This document shows positions 62,221 to 64,000 of a stretch of DNA of 64,000 bases, piece by piece. Position numbers and translations under genes: made by a program. The stretch covers positions 558,001 through 622,000 of the forward strand of contig CAWKPF010000002.1 of the NCBI GenBank assembly GCA_963851415.1, in the 5' to 3' direction. The notes under the pieces are model-generated. The model had not been told where the DNA came from. It saw nothing but the letters and a program-made list of their open reading frames with translations, and did no database searches. The stretch's first letter is position 1. Each line of letters begins with the position of its first letter. The DNA comes from CAWKPF01 sp963851415 (GTDB lineage: Bacteria > Acidobacteriota > Thermoanaerobaculia > Multivoradales > Multivoraceae).

Positions 62221-63324
62221 TCAGAAGAGCGCTGCGAGTTGCTCGAGCAGATCCTGCAGCGCTCGGGTGTTGGTATTGGTGATCAGTGCGATCGCCAGGC
62301 GCTCCTGCGGCTCGAACCAGAGATCCGCCGTCGCCCCGACGTGGCTGCCCCCGTGACCACTCCATCGCCGTCCGGCGAGGGTCTGGTCCTGCCAGCCGAT
62401 GCCGTAACCCGTCTCCTCACCCCTGGTCGTGCGCTGGGAGCTCGAGAGCAGCTCGATGGTGGTCTGCTTCACCAGCTTGCCGCTCCACATCGCATCGGCG
62501 AACCGCACCAGATCCTCAGCCGAGGACAGATAGCCGCCCGACGGCCAGGCATCGCTCTGGTCGATGGCAGGAGGATTGAACGCACCGCGCGGAGTGACCA
62601 TGTAGACCTGGGCACGGCGCGCAATGACCTCTCTCGTCTCGTCGGGCATCGTGTCCTCGAGTCCGAGCGGCGCGATCACGCGCTCCTCCATGAAGTCGAG
62701 AAACGGCTGGCCCGAGGCGCCCTCGATCACCGCGCCGATGAGGTTCCAACCATAGCTCGAGTACTCGAACGCCTCACCGGGTTCGGATTCGGGCTCCTTG
62801 TCCTTGAACTTGTCGAGCGCCTCGGTCACCGAGGCGTAGTGAGTGGTGTTCACGATCTCGATCGGCAGGTAGTGCGGGATCCCCGAGAGGTGCCCACCGA
62901 GCTGGCGGGTCGTGATCGGATGGGACCGGGCCGGAAACTCCGGAACGTAGGTCTGGACAGGCACATCGAGGTCGAGCTGGCCCGACTCGACCAGGAGACC
63001 TACCGCCGCGGAGGTCAGCGACTTCGAGATGCTGCCGATGCGCATGCGGCAGTCCGAGGTGAGTGGGACCGAGTGCTCGAGGTTGGCCAGGCCGAGGGCC
63101 ACGGACCAGACGATCCGACCGTCTCTGAGCACCGCCGCCTGGAGACCCGGAAGCCCCCCTGCCTCCAAGGCATTCCGCGCCAGCTCGGTGGCACGTGCAG
63201 ACATGGACGCAGCGGGAGACTGGGCCTCCTGGCCCTCGAGAGTCGATGCGAGAAGAAGAAGGACCACTGTGAGTGCCGATGTCGCTGCTCGAAGAGTCGT
63301 CGACGAAACGCGGGATGCATTCAT
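62221..63324 (-). CDS. Exported serine hydrolase, class C beta-lactamase/penicillin-binding fold
   Basis: 367 residues with signal-like SALTVVLLLLASTLEGQ. Active-site motifs: SxxK in IGSISKSLTSAAVG, YxN-like Tyr in FEYSSYGWNLIGAVIEG, and the HxG of WSGHGGSHVGATADL. This is the beta-lactamase/esterase group, mostly peptidases or esterases rather than true beta-lactamases. It may act on cell-wall or exogenous peptides. A second family member lies 72 bases upstream on the same strand (63397 onward), so the two may form a tandem pair. Confidence 0.9.
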   Translation of the reverse strand: MNASRVSSTTLRAATSALTVVLLLLASTLEGQEAQSPAASMSARATELARNALEAGGLPGLQAAVLRDGRIVWSVALGLANLEHSVPLTSDCRMRIGSISKSLTSAAVGLLVESGQLDLDVPVQTYVPEFPARSHPITTRQLGGHLSGIPHYLPIEIVNTTHYASVTEALDKFKDKEPESEPGEAFEYSSYGWNLIGAVIEGASGQPFLDFMEERVIAPLGLEDTMPDETREVIARRAQVYMVTPRGAFNPPAIDQSDAWPSGGYLSSAEDLVRFADAMWSGKLVKQTTIELLSSSQRTTRGEETGYGIGWQDQTLAGRRWSGHGGSHVGATADLWFEPQERLAIALITNTNTRALQDLLEQLAALF

Positions 63325-63396
63325 ACCTTCCCTATACGTCGCGATCGGGGAAACGTCCCGATTCTCGGCATCCCCGCCCTCTCGGACCCTCAGGCT

Positions 63397-64000
63397 CTAC
63401 CAGGATTCCAGCACGGCCTTGAATAGCTCCTGGCGAAGCACGTTGTGTACATCGGGCTCGAACTGATTCACCTGAAGCGCCAGCGACACGCCGCTCTTCG
63501 GGTGGTAGTACATCGACGAACGCCAGCCCGGGAACTGGCCCCCGTGTCCGATGATGTGACCGAGCTCGTTGTCGACCAGAAATACCGAGATGCCATAGAT
63601 CGACTCGGCGTCGTCTCCCCGGTAGCCGGAGGAGAGCATCTCCTCGAGGTAGGGCGTCGCAAGAGCGCTGCCCTCGTAGAGCGCCTTGCCCCACCGAGCG
63701 AGATCCTTCGAGTTGGAGATGTAGCCGCCGCCGGTCCACTCGGTCCGCATGTTGAAGGCCACGACTCCCTGGTCGGCGACCTTGTCGGGTAGCTGGTAGA
63801 CATTGTCGTCGCTACCGAGATAGCCGGAGGCGAGGTTTTCGTAGCGACGCCCGATCTGGGGCTGTGTGAGGTCGAGCTCCAGGGGATCGAGAACGCGACG
63901 CTGCGCTTCGTCGTAGAAGGGCTTGCCCGAGGCGGCTTCGAGAATCAGTCCGGCGACGATGTAGCCCGTGTCGGTGTAGTGGTAGCCCTCACCCGCCGGG
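63397..64000 (-). CDS. Serine hydrolase, beta-lactamase fold, 5' end outside window
   Basis: The frame is open to the window end; 200 residues of the C-terminal part are visible and the SxxK start region lies beyond base 64000. Visible motifs: YHYTDTGYIVAGLILEAASG (the YxN-type active-site Tyr), EWTGGGYISNSKDLARWGKA and GHIIGHGGQFPGWRSSMYY (HxG). It is a paralogue of the neighbouring 62221-63324 enzyme by fold but clearly diverged. Function assumed to be peptidase or esterase. Confidence 0.88.
   Translation of the reverse strand, partial: PAGEGYHYTDTGYIVAGLILEAASGKPFYDEAQRRVLDPLELDLTQPQIGRRYENLASGYLGSDDNVYQLPDKVADQGVVAFNMRTEWTGGGYISNSKDLARWGKALYEGSALATPYLEEMLSSGYRGDDAESIYGISVFLVDNELGHIIGHGGQFPGWRSSMYYHPKSGVSLALQVNQFEPDVHNVLRQELFKAVLESW

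Noticed and set aside
62956..62967. GGACAGGCACAT match to the REP-like core
   Set aside because: Lies within the serine hydrolase coding sequence without an inverted partner; chance match.
1..64000. tRNA, rRNA, CRISPR array, origin of replication or complete insertion sequence
   Set aside because: Looked for cloverleaf-like or rRNA-like stretches, regularly spaced repeats and transposase motifs; none seen by eye. A covariance-model scan could still reveal small RNAs.

Overview
The window is GC-rich, gene-dense bacterial DNA. It most resembles Acidobacteriota, possibly a Thermoanaerobaculia-like lineage. The grounds are family knowledge: several 'orphan' ABC permeases of the acidobacterial duplicated type without their own ATPases, a Ser/Thr kinase of the GAGGMGEV...HRDLKPAN type whose relatives carry a C-terminal beta-propeller, a CadC-like regulator with a TolB/FlgO-like output domain, and many secreted peptidases and hydrolases. 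Myxococcota or another soil lineage cannot be excluded. No rRNA, tRNA, CRISPR array, prophage or complete IS was seen. No gene-free stretch exceeds about 270 bases.

Layout. 1-3.7 kb is a small dynamic region: a DUF222/HNH nuclease gene cut by the window edge and carrying two copies of one palindrome, two PIN toxin/antitoxin pairs on opposite strands, and between them a Ser/Thr kinase gene that has lost its propeller domain and keeps an out-of-frame scrap of the C-terminus. 3.8-12.7 kb holds regulation and signalling: CadC-like regulator, Tat-exported ankyrin protein, a VOC dioxygenase/maleylacetate reductase pair, a cyclic-nucleotide-binding protein followed by a zinc-ribbon Ser/Thr kinase, a four-CBS protein and a membrane-anchored HExxH peptidase. 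12.7-20.9 kb is an apparent operon in which NAD-dependent glutamate dehydrogenase overlaps an ABC ATPase, which overlaps a YbbP-like permease. 21-35 kb holds a BNR/sortilin-like exported protein, an orphan permease, a PilZ-like protein, a Tat-type amidase, methionine aminopeptidase, a phospholipase-D-type enzyme, a GFA protein, a MaoC hydratase, a DUF2911 protein and a monofunctional transglycosylase.

35-43.5 kb has arginine decarboxylase overlapping a DUF3604 lipoprotein gene, then exported proteins, dienelactone hydrolase, a DUF4159 protein and an SUMF1-type lipoprotein. 43.5-52.7 kb is a long minus-strand run of degradative genes: orphan permease, amidohydrolase, DsbA-like protein, DUF3089 lipase-like protein, M1 aminopeptidase and M24 Xaa-Pro peptidase. 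The last three are tightly packed and fit peptide scavenging. 52.7-64 kb has a probable zinc-uptake unit (small His/Cys-rich exported protein, a strong hairpin, and a TonB receptor with acidic His-rich loops), a decayed orphan permease, a small beta-barrel protein, nitroreductase, a DUF5117-type metalloprotease and two beta-lactamase-fold hydrolases, the last cut by the window end.

Recurring themes. (1) Three REP-like palindromic sequences (GGGACAGGCACT or GGGACAGTCGCT cores) sit at gene 3' ends, near 35.1, 55.7 and 62.2 kb. (2) Two genes are internal-deletion derivatives with a frame change at the junction (kinase near 2.0 kb, permease near 56.56 kb). (3) Short tandem repeats of 12-15 bp lie on or just after stop codons. 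(4) Stop/start overlaps couple glutamate dehydrogenase to an ABC exporter and a DUF3604 gene to speA. All calls rest on reading the sequence and remembered family motifs; no searches were run.
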